Assembly (NCBI GenBank): GCA_963736285.1
Contig: CAVTOA010000001.1
Location: 62,001 to 126,000, forward strand
DNA: 64,000 bases
From: CAVTOA01 sp963736285
GTDB taxonomy: Bacteria; Actinomycetota; Actinomycetes; Mycobacteriales; QHCE01
Reading direction: 5' to 3'
Made by a program: the position numbers and the translations under genes
In this document: in pieces, positions 16,035 to 25,124 of the stretch
Layout: each line of letters opens with the position of its first letter
Position numbering within the stretch: the first letter of the stretch is position 1
The notes under the pieces: generated by a model
What the model was told of the DNA's origin: nothing
The model's input: only the letters and a program-made list of their open reading frames with translations
Databases searched by the model: none

Positions 16035-17719
16035 CCAGTTCTATCGAATCGGCCCCACCCCTGCCCGAGCTAGTTGAGGGCGGCCTGAGGGTTACTCCGC
16101 TGGGGGGGCTGGGTGCGATCGGTCGCAACATGACGCTCTTCGAGTACGGCCAGCGCCTGCTGATTGTCGATTGTGGTGTGTTGTTCCCTGAACCAGAGCA
16201 GCGCGGCGTCGACCTTATCCTGCCCGATTTCACGCCCCTCGCGGATCGCCTGCACGACGTTGAGGCGATCGTCCTTACCCACGGTCACGAGGACCATATC
16301 GGTGCCGTGCCCTATCTACTGCGGCTAAAGCCGGACATCCCTGTGGTGGGTTCGCAGTTCACACTCGCCTTGGTGGAGGCCAAGCTCGCCGAGCACAACA
16401 TCGAGCCGTTTAGCATGACTGTGCGTGAAGGCCAGCGCGAGCAGCTCGGGCCGTTCGCCTGTGAGTTTTTTGCCGTCAATCACTCCATTCCAGACGCGTT
16501 GGCGGTAGCGATCACTACGGGTGCGGGCACGGTTTTGCATACCGGCGATTTCAAAATGGACCAGCTTCCACTTGACGGGCGCCTCACCGACTTGGGCGGG
16601 TTCGCTCGGCTGGGGAACGAGGGTGTCGATCTACTCCTCGCCGACTCAACCAATGCGGAAGTCCCTGGTTTTGTCACGCCAGAGCGGGAGATCGGCCCTG
16701 TCATCGACGAGCTGTTTCGCACCGCACGTCGCCGGATTATTGTTGCGAGCTTCGCTTCCCATGTGCACCGAGTGCAGCAGGTACTCGATGCCGCGAGTGC
16801 GCATGGCCGCAAGGTCACGTTTGTGGGGCGCTCGATGGTTCGCAATATGGCGATAGCGGGGCAGTTAGAACTGTTGAATATCCCGGATGGGTTGCTTGTC
16901 TCGTTAGATGAGGCCGCAGAGCTCCCACCGGAGCAGGTCGTCTTCATGAGTACTGGTTCGCAGGGCGAGCCGATGAGTGCGCTGGGCCGGATGGCATCTG
17001 GCGAGCATCGGCACATCATCATTGACCCAGACGACACCATCATTCTGGCGTCCAGTTTGGTGCCGGGTAACGAAACAGCGGTTTATCGGGTCATCAATGC
17101 GCTCTCTCGTTTGGGTGCCACGGTGATTCATAAAGAGGTCGCCAAGGTGCATGTGTCAGGTCACGCGCCCGCGGGAGAATTGCTGTATCTGCTCAATGCG
17201 ACAAAACCCCGTAACTTCATGCCGGTGCATGGCGAATGGCGCCATCTTCGGGCACACGCGGATCTTGCGCGGCTGACGGGGGTCGATCCGGCACAAATCA
17301 TCCTTGCCGCGGATGGAGACGTAGTCGACTTGGTGGATGGACGTGCCCGCGTGGTGGGGCATGTCGATAACCGATACGTCTATGTGGACGGTCTCGCCGT
17401 GGGCGATGTGGGCGAGACATCGCTGACGGAGCGCCGCATCCTGGGTGACGAGGGCTTTATCGCGGCCACGGTAGTCATCGATGAGGCAACCGGCAAGGTG
17501 GTTAAGGGCCCATTTGTTGCGGGGCGGGGTTTTTCCGACGAGCCGGCCGCTTTCGATGAGGTGGCGCCGTTGGTGGAAGCCGCCGTGGTCGCGGCTACCT
17601 CTGAGGGGGTCTCGGATACGCACCAGCTTCAGCAGCGGGTGCGGAGAACTGTGGGGCGGTGGGTGAGCGCTCGCTACCGCCGGCGTCCCATGATTGTGCC
17701 GATTATTTTGCATGTCTAG
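16028..17719 (+). CDS. rnj: Ribonuclease J
   Basis: RNase J is a metallo-beta-lactamase/beta-CASP nuclease with endo- and 5'-3' exonuclease activity in mRNA decay and rRNA maturation. The 563-residue product has the zinc motif HGHEDH at residues 85-90, HTGDFKMDQ, ADSTNAEVPG, the beta-CASP segment IIVASFASHVHRVQQ and the later VSGHAPAGEL and PVHGEWRHL His ligands. It overlaps dapA and precedes ftsK, a conserved actinobacterial trio. RNase Y and PNPase are also encoded in this window. Confidence 0.95.
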   Translation: MVTSSIESAPPLPELVEGGLRVTPLGGLGAIGRNMTLFEYGQRLLIVDCGVLFPEPEQRGVDLILPDFTPLADRLHDVEAIVLTHGHEDHIGAVPYLLRLKPDIPVVGSQFTLALVEAKLAEHNIEPFSMTVREGQREQLGPFACEFFAVNHSIPDALAVAITTGAGTVLHTGDFKMDQLPLDGRLTDLGGFARLGNEGVDLLLADSTNAEVPGFVTPEREIGPVIDELFRTARRRIIVASFASHVHRVQQVLDAASAHGRKVTFVGRSMVRNMAIAGQLELLNIPDGLLVSLDEAAELPPEQVVFMSTGSQGEPMSALGRMASGEHRHIIIDPDDTIILASSLVPGNETAVYRVINALSRLGATVIHKEVAKVHVSGHAPAGELLYLLNATKPRNFMPVHGEWRHLRAHADLARLTGVDPAQIILAADGDVVDLVDGRARVVGHVDNRYVYVDGLAVGDVGETSLTERRILGDEGFIAATVVIDEATGKVVKGPFVAGRGFSDEPAAFDEVAPLVEAAVVAATSEGVSDTHQLQQRVRRTVGRWVSARYRRRPMIVPIILHV

Positions 17720-17796
17720 GCCGTTTATGCCGGCGATTACGGCGAAAGGCGTGGCGGTGCGGCATGTGCGCTCAGCGGCGCGATACCTTCTGCCAC

Positions 17797-20301
17797 ATGG
17801 CTGGCCGCAGTATGTCCAAGACACGTAACACCGCCGCCCGCCGTCGTCCTTCGTCTTCGCCCCGTAGACCTAGCGCGTCACGGTCGCCGGCGCGTCGTGG
17901 AGTGGTGAGCCGTGCGGTGGGTGGGGCATGGATGCTCGTTGCGCGAGGTATCGGTGGGGTTGCGCGTGCGATTGGCAGAAAGGCGGCGACGGCGCGTGAC
18001 CTAGATCCGGCGCACCGTCGCGATGGCTTGGCGTTGGCTTTGTTGGCGTTGGCGATCTTGTCCGCAGTGGCCATCTGGTTTAACCAGGCCGCAGCCGTAG
18101 GCGAGGCGTTGCAGCTGGGATTACGGTTCCTCATTGGCTCGGCGTCGATGGCCATTCCCATTATTTTGACGATTGTCGCGATTCGTCTTATGCGGAATGT
18201 TCCTGATGAGTCCCATGGCGGACGGGTAATGGTGGGCGCCAGTTGCCTTGGCGTCGGGCTGTTGGGTCTCTTGCATGTGATCCGTTCACAACCGGTGGAT
18301 CCAGATGGCTGGTCCTACGCCGGGGGGGCTGTGGGGCGGTTTGCCGCGGGTGGGCTTATCGATCTGGTGTCAGTGTGGGTCACCGTGCCGGTGTTGTTGC
18401 TTGTGGTTTTTTTCGGATTTCTGGTGGTCACCGCTACCCCTATCAATACTGTTCCCGCCAAATTAGCCCGCGCGCGCGATGTGGCGCTGGGGCGTGTTCG
18501 CGCGGGGCGTCGCGACGACGACATGACCGAGCAAGAATCGTCCTATCAGGACGATTCGCCCGACGGCGCTGCTGCGGAGGAAAGCAAGTCGGTACGACTT
18601 CGCCGCGTCGCTCGCCGTCGGCAAGCTACTTTCGCTGACGAGGCCGATCCGGAGTGGGACGACTACTTCGAGGGCGACTTACTCGAGAACGGCCCCGCGC
18701 CGAGCAAACAAGCACCGCGTGGTCGCCGGGGAAGTCAGGCTACGGAAGACGCGGCACCCAGCAAAAATGAAGCTTTAGCGCCGCCTGAACATACACTTGC
18801 GCCAAGTCGTGCCGAGCAGTTGGCGTTGAGCGCTTCCGAAGGTGACTACCGACTTCCGCCTGCCAAAATGCTGTCGTCAGGTCCGCCTGCTCGGTCCCGT
18901 AGTAAAGCCAACGATGCGGTTATTGACGCGTTGACAAAGGTCTTTGACCAGTTCGATGTGGATGCGGCTGTCACTGGTTTTACTCGTGGTCCGACGGTTA
19001 CTCGATATGAGATCGAGTTAGGGCCAGCGGTCAAAGTGGAGCGCATCACGGCGCTTTCGCGCAACATCGCTTATGCGGTGAAGAGCCCAGATGTGCGCAT
19101 CATTAGCCCCATTCCGGGCAAGAGTGCGGTCGGTGTGGAAATCCCCAATACGGACAGGGAGAACGTCTCCTTAGGTGACGTGCTCCGCTCGACGATAGCC
19201 ACCCAGGATCATCACCCGATGTCGGTGGGCTTAGGGAAAGACATCGAGGGCGGCTATGTGGTCGCAAATTTGGCCAAGATGCCGCACATACTCATCGCTG
19301 GTGCCACGGGCGCCGGAAAATCGAGCTGTATCAACACCTTGCTTGTCTCCATTTTGTCCCGTGCCACGCCGGACGAGGTGCGGATGGTGCTGGTCGATCC
19401 TAAGCGGGTGGAGCTGACCTTGTATGAGGGCGTTCCACACTTGGTGACGCCGATCATTACTAATCCCAAAAAGGCTGCCGACGCACTGCAATGGGTGGTG
19501 CGCGAGATGGACATGCGCTACGAAGACCTTGCTGCTGCCGGTGTGCGTCACATCGACGATTTCAATCGCAGGGTGCGCACGGGCGAAATCAAGGCGCCAC
19601 CTGGTAGCGAGCGTGTGTATAAGCCTTACCCCTATCTTCTGGTCATCGTGGACGAGCTCGCCGACCTGATGATGGTGGCGCCGCGCGATGTTGAGGATGC
19701 GGTGGTGCGTATTACCCAGCTTGCTCGTGCGGCCGGGATTCACTTGGTGCTCGCCACGCAGCGCCCGAGCGTCGATGTAGTGACTGGCCTGATCAAGGCA
19801 AATGTGCCCAGCCGTCTTGCTTTTGCTACGTCGTCGTTAGCGGATTCCCGGGTCATTTTGGACCAGCCTGGCGCCGAGAAATTGATCGGCAAGGGCGATG
19901 GCTTGTTCTTGCCGATGGGTGCGAGTAAGCCGATGCGCATCCAGGGTGCTTGGGTAACCGAGCCGGAGATCGCCGAGATTGTGAAGTTCTGCAAGGACCA
20001 ACGCGATCCGGAATTCCGGAGCGACGTCACGGCCGCGGCGACCACTAAGAAACAGGTCGATGAAGACATCGGCGACGACCTTGATGTGCTACGTCAAGCA
20101 ATTGAGCTTGTGGTAACGAGCCAGTTTGGATCGACGTCGATGCTGCAACGAAAGTTGCGGGTTGGCTTTGCTAAGGCCGGCCGGCTCGTCGACTTGATGG
20201 AGACGCGCGGAATCGTGGGGCCAAGCGAGGGCTCCAAAGCTCGGGATGTGCTGGTGAAGCCAGACGAGTTAGAGAGTGTGTTGGCCACGCTCGGCGAATG
20301 A
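17797..20301 (+). CDS. ftsK: DNA translocase FtsK/SpoIIIE
   Basis: FtsK pumps chromosomal DNA through the division septum. The 834-residue product starts with a basic Ser/Arg-rich tail, then four likely transmembrane helices (about residues 75-215), an acidic linker, and the motor: Walker A GATGAGKS at 502-509 and Walker B LLVIVDELADLMM. The C-terminal gamma winged helix (TSQFGSTSMLQRKLRVGFAKAGRLVD) recognises orienting sequences. ATG 17797 is used; a second in-frame ATG lies at 17812. Confidence 0.95.
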   Translation: MAGRSMSKTRNTAARRRPSSSPRRPSASRSPARRGVVSRAVGGAWMLVARGIGGVARAIGRKAATARDLDPAHRRDGLALALLALAILSAVAIWFNQAAAVGEALQLGLRFLIGSASMAIPIILTIVAIRLMRNVPDESHGGRVMVGASCLGVGLLGLLHVIRSQPVDPDGWSYAGGAVGRFAAGGLIDLVSVWVTVPVLLLVVFFGFLVVTATPINTVPAKLARARDVALGRVRAGRRDDDMTEQESSYQDDSPDGAAAEESKSVRLRRVARRRQATFADEADPEWDDYFEGDLLENGPAPSKQAPRGRRGSQATEDAAPSKNEALAPPEHTLAPSRAEQLALSASEGDYRLPPAKMLSSGPPARSRSKANDAVIDALTKVFDQFDVDAAVTGFTRGPTVTRYEIELGPAVKVERITALSRNIAYAVKSPDVRIISPIPGKSAVGVEIPNTDRENVSLGDVLRSTIATQDHHPMSVGLGKDIEGGYVVANLAKMPHILIAGATGAGKSSCINTLLVSILSRATPDEVRMVLVDPKRVELTLYEGVPHLVTPIITNPKKAADALQWVVREMDMRYEDLAAAGVRHIDDFNRRVRTGEIKAPPGSERVYKPYPYLLVIVDELADLMMVAPRDVEDAVVRITQLARAAGIHLVLATQRPSVDVVTGLIKANVPSRLAFATSSLADSRVILDQPGAEKLIGKGDGLFLPMGASKPMRIQGAWVTEPEIAEIVKFCKDQRDPEFRSDVTAAATTKKQVDEDIGDDLDVLRQAIELVVTSQFGSTSMLQRKLRVGFAKAGRLVDLMETRGIVGPSEGSKARDVLVKPDELESVLATLGE

Positions 20302-20340
20302 CACCGAGCCTCCCTACGCTATTCTCGTTCGCCCAGTATT

Positions 20341-21006
20341 GTGCCGACTATGCCCGCATCCTTCAGCCATCAAACCCACGGCCGGGCTACCGCACCGTCC
20401 AATTGGAACATTGCCAATGCGCTCACGATGGCGCGGATTTGTTTAGTGCCGATCTTCATTGTTGAGTTGGCTATCTCGCATGCTGAACGAACCGGGTGGT
20501 TGATCGCAGCCGCAGTGACCTTTGCGGTGGCTGCCTGGACCGACTATTGCGACGGTGCCTTGGCGCGCTCGCGTAACCTCGTCACTTCGTTTGGAAAACT
20601 GGCTGACCCGATCGCCGACAAGGCGCTCACCGGGAGTGCCCTGATAGGACTGTCGCTGTTCGGTTGGGTTTTTTGGTGGGTCACGGCGGTCATTTTGACT
20701 CGAGAGATAGGCATCACGTTGCTGCGCTTCGTGGTGGCCCGAAGGGGAATAATCGCCGCGAGTAAGGGTGGCAAGCTTAAGACCGCCCTGCAGCTGCTCG
20801 CGATTACCTGGTATCTGTGGCCCTGGTCGGAAGTGGGTGCCTGGATGGACCGACTGTGGGGTTGGCATGGGCTTGCCTCTGTCGGCGATGCGGTAGCGCT
20901 GGTGGCGCCAGTACTGATGGCGGCCGCACTAGTGACGACCGTTGCCACCGGCTTCGATTATGTTTTGCGCGCGCGGCGTCTCTATCGCGAGAAACCGAGC
21001 GTGTAA
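20341..21006 (+). CDS. pgsA: CDP-diacylglycerol-glycerol-3-phosphate 3-phosphatidyltransferase
   Basis: Integral membrane CDP-alcohol phosphatidyltransferase making phosphatidylglycerophosphate. The 221-residue product carries the full family signature D-x2-D-G-x2-A-R-x8-G-x3-D-x3-D (from DYCDGALAR to LADPIADK) and several hydrophobic helices. Start is GTG 20341 or the in-frame ATG 20350. It ends in a 1-nt overlap with the next gene. The position between ftsK and cinA is the conserved actinobacterial one. Confidence 0.9.
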   Translation: MPTMPASFSHQTHGRATAPSNWNIANALTMARICLVPIFIVELAISHAERTGWLIAAAVTFAVAAWTDYCDGALARSRNLVTSFGKLADPIADKALTGSALIGLSLFGWVFWWVTAVILTREIGITLLRFVVARRGIIAASKGGKLKTALQLLAITWYLWPWSEVGAWMDRLWGWHGLASVGDAVALVAPVLMAAALVTTVATGFDYVLRARRLYREKPSV

Positions 21007-21554
21007 TGACGACGAACCATGGCGGCGCTATGGATTCCGGGGAGCAGGATCCATCGGGTATTGCCGCACAGGTACTTCACCGGCTACGCGGTCGCGGTGA
21101 AACGTTGGCCACGGCCGAGTCGTTGACGGGTGGGTTGGTGGCCGCGGCGTTCGTAGACATTCCCGGTGCCAGCATGGTGTTTCGTGGTGGACTCGTGCCC
21201 TACGCGACGAGCCTCAAAGCTACGTTGGTGGGGGTGGATGAGGAGCTGTTGGCTCAGTACGGTCCGGTAAGTCGGCAGGTTGCGGAGGGTCTCGCAGAGG
21301 GAGCGCGAGAAAAGTGTGGTGCGGACTGGGGGGTCAGTACCACGGGTGTTGCTGGACCTGATCGACAAGATGACCAGCCGGTGGGCACAGTGTTCATCGG
21401 TGTGGCGAGAAGTGGCGGAGCGAGAACGAAAGTGAACGACACGTACGGTTTCCAGTTCGCCGGCGACCGGGGCGAAATCCGTCGTCAGGCGGTAACCACC
21501 GCACTGCGGGTGCTAGTAACCGCAATCAATGCGTACAGTTCACCGGGTGAGTGA
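21006..21554 (+). CDS. cinA: CinA C-terminal domain protein (PncC-type nicotinamide-nucleotide amidohydrolase)
   Basis: The 182-residue product consists of the CinA C-terminal domain only, with the substrate-binding TAESLTGGLVAAAF, YATSLKATLVGV and STTGVAGPDRQDDQPVGTV segments. This domain deamidates nicotinamide mononucleotide in NAD recycling (PncC activity). Start ATG 21006 shares one base with the pgsA stop, so it is translationally coupled. Confidence 0.9.
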   Translation: MTTNHGGAMDSGEQDPSGIAAQVLHRLRGRGETLATAESLTGGLVAAAFVDIPGASMVFRGGLVPYATSLKATLVGVDEELLAQYGPVSRQVAEGLAEGAREKCGADWGVSTTGVAGPDRQDDQPVGTVFIGVARSGGARTKVNDTYGFQFAGDRGEIRRQAVTTALRVLVTAINAYSSPGE

Positions 21555-21699
21555 GCGGGTGGTTGTGGTCGGCATCCGACAGCGGACAGTTATGGTGTGC
21601 TGCCGATAGGATGGCCGCTTCGGGGTACGGTGGCAGAAAGCTTCCGTAGTATGGGCGAGCTATAGATCGCGCAAGATCACAGAAAATTCGGGCCAAGGG

Positions 21700-22035
21700 G
21701 TGCAAGACATGGTGCTGCTGCGACAGATTTTGGGCGAGGTGTTGCGGCGGCAACGGCTCACGCAGCGGCTTACTTTGCGTCAAGTCTCGGAGGCGGCCAA
21801 GGTCAGTCTTGGTTACCTCTCGGAGATCGAGCGGGGGCAAAAAGAAGCTTCTTCTGAGCTACTCGCAGCCATTTGTGAGGCCCTGGGCGTGCGCTTGTCA
21901 GATCTTTTGCGCCTGGTGGGTGAGGCGGTGGCGTTCGCGGAGCTCGATCTCGCCATGAGGACAGAGCTTCCATCCGGTGTGACCCCGTTGCGGAAGCCTC
22001 AAGCACAGCTGGCTGGTGCCCGCCGAGCCGCTTAA
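21700..22035 (+). CDS. XRE-family HTH regulator, ClgR-like
   Basis: The 111-residue cytoplasmic protein carries one helix-turn-helix at about residues 23-75 (RLTLRQVSEAAKVSLGYLSE, ERGQKEASSELLAAICEALG). Length, HTH sequence and location between cinA and recA match ClgR, the actinobacterial activator of Clp protease and some repair genes. Start is GTG 21700 or ATG 21709. No ClgR operator was recognised with confidence in the upstream 145 nt. Confidence 0.85.
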   Translation: MQDMVLLRQILGEVLRRQRLTQRLTLRQVSEAAKVSLGYLSEIERGQKEASSELLAAICEALGVRLSDLLRLVGEAVAFAELDLAMRTELPSGVTPLRKPQAQLAGARRAA

Positions 22036-22083
22036 CAGGTGAGCGCTCTGATCATCGGGGCGCGCATGACAGATTTGCCCGAG

Positions 22084-22089
22084 TACCCT
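22084..22089 (+). promoter_or_regulatory. Candidate -10 element for a leaderless DUF3046 mRNA
   Basis: TACCCT fits the actinobacterial TAnnnT -10 box and ends 7 nt before the GTG at 22097. The transcript would start at or next to the start codon, and no Shine-Dalgarno sequence is present, which agrees. No -35 element is clear. Confidence 0.45.
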
Positions 22090-22096
22090 AGCTGCC

Positions 22097-22291
22097 GTGA
22101 AATACACAGAGTTTTGGCGGCGTATGGACACTCGATTTGGGGCCGCATATTCGCATTCGGTAGCGGCAGACCAGGTACTGTCCGAATTGGACAGCAGAAC
22201 GGTGGATCAGGCACTGGCGCAAGGCGAAGACCTTAAGCGGATATGGCGCGCGGTGTGCAATGCCTACGAAATCCCGGAAGCGCACCGGTGA
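22097..22291 (+). CDS. DUF3046 family protein
   Basis: Short 64-residue protein of the actinobacterial DUF3046 family, normally found just upstream of recA. Seen: FWRRMDTRFGAAYSHSVAAD, ELDSRTVDQALAQGEDLKRIWRAVC, then a helical end. Function unknown. Start GTG 22097 has no ribosome binding site but a -10-like TACCCT 7 nt upstream, suggesting a leaderless message. Its stop overlaps the GTG of the next gene by 4 nt. Confidence 0.88.
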   Translation: MKYTEFWRRMDTRFGAAYSHSVAADQVLSELDSRTVDQALAQGEDLKRIWRAVCNAYEIPEAHR

Positions 22292-22781
22292 ACTATGGAG
22301 GACGTCGTCATCGACTTGGTGTTGCAAGAACGAGTGTGGTGATATCGCTGGGTGCGCTGCTTTTCGTGCCCACTGGTTGTATGAAAATCAACTACGACGT
22401 GCACGTAAATAAAGACGATTCCCTTTCGGGCACTGCCGTCATGGTGTTTGACGGAGACACGTTAGCTGCGCTGGGCATGAGCCCAGAAAAAGCGGTGGAT
22501 CGAATGCTAGTTGGTGCACAAAAGAACAGTGATCAAGATTTGCTGGGATTCAAGAAATCCGATGATGGAAATATTCGGATCGAGCGTTATGCGACTAAAC
22601 AGTATTCTGGAATTAAATACGTTTTTAGTCGGCTTCCTTTAGGAAACTTCAACAGGTTGATGCGGTTCGCCCGCGTTGGCCATGGATTGCGCTCGCTGTC
22701 GCTGTCCATGCCGCGATGATCATGCTCGTGTGGCTGGTTGTCCGTCGTCGTGGGCGTGGTGGCGTGGCGCGCTTGGCTTAG
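22288..22781 (+). pseudogene. LppM-like (DUF3153) lipoprotein, apparently decayed
   Basis: The first part encodes a lipoprotein-like start (hydrophobic stretch ending VPTGC, a weak lipobox because of Pro at -3), then INYDVHVNKDDSLSGTAVMVFD and GIKYVFSRLPLGNFN, typical of LppM/DUF3153. After about 22655 the frame drifts into a Ser/Arg-rich tail ending at 22719. A different frame from about 22668 encodes the expected C-terminal anchor (PWIALAVAVHAAMIMLVWLVV, then an RRRGRG stop-transfer run) ending at 22781. Most of the beta-rich domain expected between them is missing. It looks like an internal deletion plus frameshift; a short functional protein cannot be excluded. Confidence 0.55.
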
Positions 22782-22800
22782 ATCACCCATGCGGTATCCT

Positions 22801-22816
22801 TCGAACAGGTGTTCGG
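22801..22816 (+). promoter_or_regulatory. SOS (LexA) box upstream of recA
   Basis: TCGAACAGGTGTTCGG fits the actinobacterial SOS box TCGAAC-N4-GTTCGA with one mismatch. It lies about 180 nt upstream of the recA ATG. A matching box is upstream of lexA at 40202-40217, with the same AGGT centre. Confidence 0.85.
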
Positions 22817-22823
22817 ATAAAAG

Positions 22824-22850
22824 CTATCCACAGCGCGTTAGTTATCCACA
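22824..22850 (+). promoter_or_regulatory. Two DnaA-box-like sites in the recA leader region
   Basis: CTATCCACA at 22824-22832 and TTATCCACA at 22842-22850 are direct repeats 18 bp apart. The second equals the E. coli DnaA box. They sit between the SOS box and recA. Similar single sites occur at 32728-32736 and 41722-41730, so chance matches are possible. Confidence 0.4.
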
Positions 22851-22997
22851 GATCTCGGGTCGGACAAAAGATCTGTCGTAGGTATCGCCTAGCGTCACGG
22901 GAGAGCTACAGGCATCGTATTGGCGTGGGTTTGGGGTCTTCGAGATTCTGAGATCTCTGGAGTTCGCACCCGGTTTCAAGTGAGGCGGCAGGTTGTT

Positions 22998-25124
22998 ATG
23001 GCGGGTCTAGATCGCGACAAGGCGCTCGATGTTGCGCTGGCGCAGATCGACAAGCAATTCGGCAGGGGCTCCATCATGCGTCTTGGCGACGAAGATCGTC
23101 CGCCAGTCGCGGTTATTCCCACGGGGTCGATCGCGTTAGATGCGGCTTTGGGCATCGGTGGGCTCCCACGCGGTCGTGTCATCGAGATTTTTGGACCAGA
23201 ATCCTCCGGTAAAACAACAGTGGCACTGCATGCGGTAGCTAGTGCGCAAGCCGCTGGGGGAATAGCGGCTTTCATCGATGCCGAACATGCCCTTGACCCC
23301 GAGTACGCAAAGGTGCTGGGTGTCGACACCGATGCGTTGCTGGTATCTCAACCCGATACTGGCGAGCAAGCGCTAGAGATCGCCGACATGCTCATCCGCT
23401 CAGGGGCATTGGATGTGTTGGTTATTGACTCGGTTGCTGCACTCGTGCCTCGTGCCGAGATCGAAGGCGACATGGGCGACAGCCACGTGGGTCTGCAAGC
23501 GCGGCTTATGAGCCAAGCGCTACGTAAGCTCACGGGCGCGCTGCACAACGCCAATACGACCGCGATCTTCATCAATCAGTTGCGCGAGAAGGTCGGGGTG
23601 ATGTTCGGCTGCTTTAGCTACTCGACGCGAGTCACGCTGGCAGATGGCACACAAGAAAAGATTGGCAAAATTGTTAACAATCGTATGGATGTCGAGGTTC
23701 TTTCCTACGATTCGAATGCTGATCAAATAGTTCCTCGGCGAATTACCAACTGGTTTAATAACGGTCCGGCTGAGCGTTTTTTGCAGTTCACAGTGGAAAA
23801 ATCCGCCAAGAATGGCAAATCGCAGTTTGCGGCGACCGAGAATCACCTTATTCGAACTCCTGGTGGTTGGCGGCCGGCTGGTGAGCTTATGGAGGGTGAC
23901 CGGGTCCTATCGGCAGCTACCAAACACCTAAGCGATCAACAGTTTCAGGTAGTGCTCGGTTCGCTCATGGGTGATGGAAATTTGTCCCCAAACCCGCATG
24001 GCCGACGTGGCGTGCGGTTCCGGCTTGGCCATGGCATTAAGCAGGTCGACTATCTCGACTGGAAAACGTCTCTCCTTGGCAACATTGGTCATACGCCTAC
24101 TACTAACGCAAAAGGCACTGCCTTTATCGACTTTACTCCCTTGCCGGAGCTTTTCGAGCTGCGCGAAGCTGTCTACTTTGGAGGGAAGAAGAAGCATCTG
24201 ACCTGGGAATGTCTCAAGGCGCTCACACCGCTAGCTCTAGCAATCTGGTATATGGACGATGGCTGTTTTACTACGCGTTCCGAAGGTGTGCAAGCGCGGA
24301 CAGCAGGAGGTTCTGGGCGTATCGAAATCTGCGTAGAAGCAATGAGTGAGGGTTCTCGTCAACGCTTGGTCGAGTATCTCTCCGATACATACGGACTCAA
24401 TATCACGTTGCGAGCTGCTGGTGTGCGAGGCAAAGCAGTCTTGCGGTTTAGTACAGAGTCTTCAGCGCAGTTCCAAAAATTGGTGGCGCCTTATGTGCAC
24501 CCAAGTATGGAATACAAGTTGTTGCCTAAGTTCCGAGGCCAGTTCGCAGTGAAACCAGAGTTCGTTGAACCGACTCAAGTACTTACTCCAGCGAAGATCG
24601 TCAATATTCAGGTGAAGCCAAAGACCCGTTCTATGAATCGCTTCGATATCGAGGTAGAAGGAAATCACAATTATTTCGTCGATGGCGTGATGGTTCATAA
24701 CAGCCCAGAGACGACGACGGGAGGCAAAGCGCTCAAGTTCTACTCATCCGTGCGGCTCGATGTCCGTCGCATTGAGACTCTCAAAGATGGTACAGATGCG
24801 GTAGGTAACCGAACCCGAGTCAAGGTAGTCAAGAACAAAGTCGCGCCACCGTTTAAGCAGGCCGAGTTCGACATCATTTACGGCCATGGCATTAGCCGTG
24901 AAGGTTCGCTGATAGATGTCGGTGTAGAAAACGGCATCATCCGTAAGTCAGGTGCGTGGTACACCTACGACGGCGACCAGCTAGGGCAAGGTAAGGAAAA
25001 CGTCCGGAAGTTCTTGCGGGACAACCCCGACCTCACCAATGAGATCGAGAAAAAGGTAAAGGAAAAGCTCGGCATTAACCGGATTGTGGAAGACGATGCC
25101 ACCTCCACGCCTACCGAATTCTGA
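22998..25124 (+). CDS. recA: Recombinase A precursor with embedded intein
   Basis: RecA drives homologous recombination and triggers LexA self-cleavage. The 708-residue precursor contains a 344-residue RecA and a 364-residue intein (23610-24701). Walker A GPESSGKT is at 66-73; after the L1 region the protein reaches REKVGVMFG, is interrupted, and resumes with SPETTTGGKALKFYSS, so the insert lies in front of the L2 loop. Splicing is required for activity. ATG 22998 was chosen by homology (MAGLDRDKALDVAL). The gene follows an SOS box and overlaps or abuts recX, the standard pair. Confidence 0.96.
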   Translation: MAGLDRDKALDVALAQIDKQFGRGSIMRLGDEDRPPVAVIPTGSIALDAALGIGGLPRGRVIEIFGPESSGKTTVALHAVASAQAAGGIAAFIDAEHALDPEYAKVLGVDTDALLVSQPDTGEQALEIADMLIRSGALDVLVIDSVAALVPRAEIEGDMGDSHVGLQARLMSQALRKLTGALHNANTTAIFINQLREKVGVMFGCFSYSTRVTLADGTQEKIGKIVNNRMDVEVLSYDSNADQIVPRRITNWFNNGPAERFLQFTVEKSAKNGKSQFAATENHLIRTPGGWRPAGELMEGDRVLSAATKHLSDQQFQVVLGSLMGDGNLSPNPHGRRGVRFRLGHGIKQVDYLDWKTSLLGNIGHTPTTNAKGTAFIDFTPLPELFELREAVYFGGKKKHLTWECLKALTPLALAIWYMDDGCFTTRSEGVQARTAGGSGRIEICVEAMSEGSRQRLVEYLSDTYGLNITLRAAGVRGKAVLRFSTESSAQFQKLVAPYVHPSMEYKLLPKFRGQFAVKPEFVEPTQVLTPAKIVNIQVKPKTRSMNRFDIEVEGNHNYFVDGVMVHNSPETTTGGKALKFYSSVRLDVRRIETLKDGTDAVGNRTRVKVVKNKVAPPFKQAEFDIIYGHGISREGSLIDVGVENGIIRKSGAWYTYDGDQLGQGKENVRKFLRDNPDLTNEIEKKVKEKLGINRIVEDDATSTPTEF
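23610..24701 (+). mobile_element. RecA intein with LAGLIDADG homing endonuclease
   Basis: Protein intron of 364 residues that excises itself. Seen: Cys1 (CFSYSTRVTLADG, block A), TENH at 76-79 (block B), two dodecapeptides LGSLMGDG at 116-123 and WYMDDG at 213-218, block F NRFDIEVEGNHNYFVDGV and terminal HN followed by Ser+1. All splicing residues are present, so it should be active. The insertion point between MFG and SPETTTGG appears to match the M. leprae-type site, not the M. tuberculosis one. Base composition is low: 24 of 60 bases at 23641-23700 are G or C, which suggests lateral entry by homing. Confidence 0.95.

Noticed and set aside
17659..17796. Longer FtsK start
   Set aside because: The open extension overlaps the RNase J gene and lacks conservation; ATG 17797 fits better.
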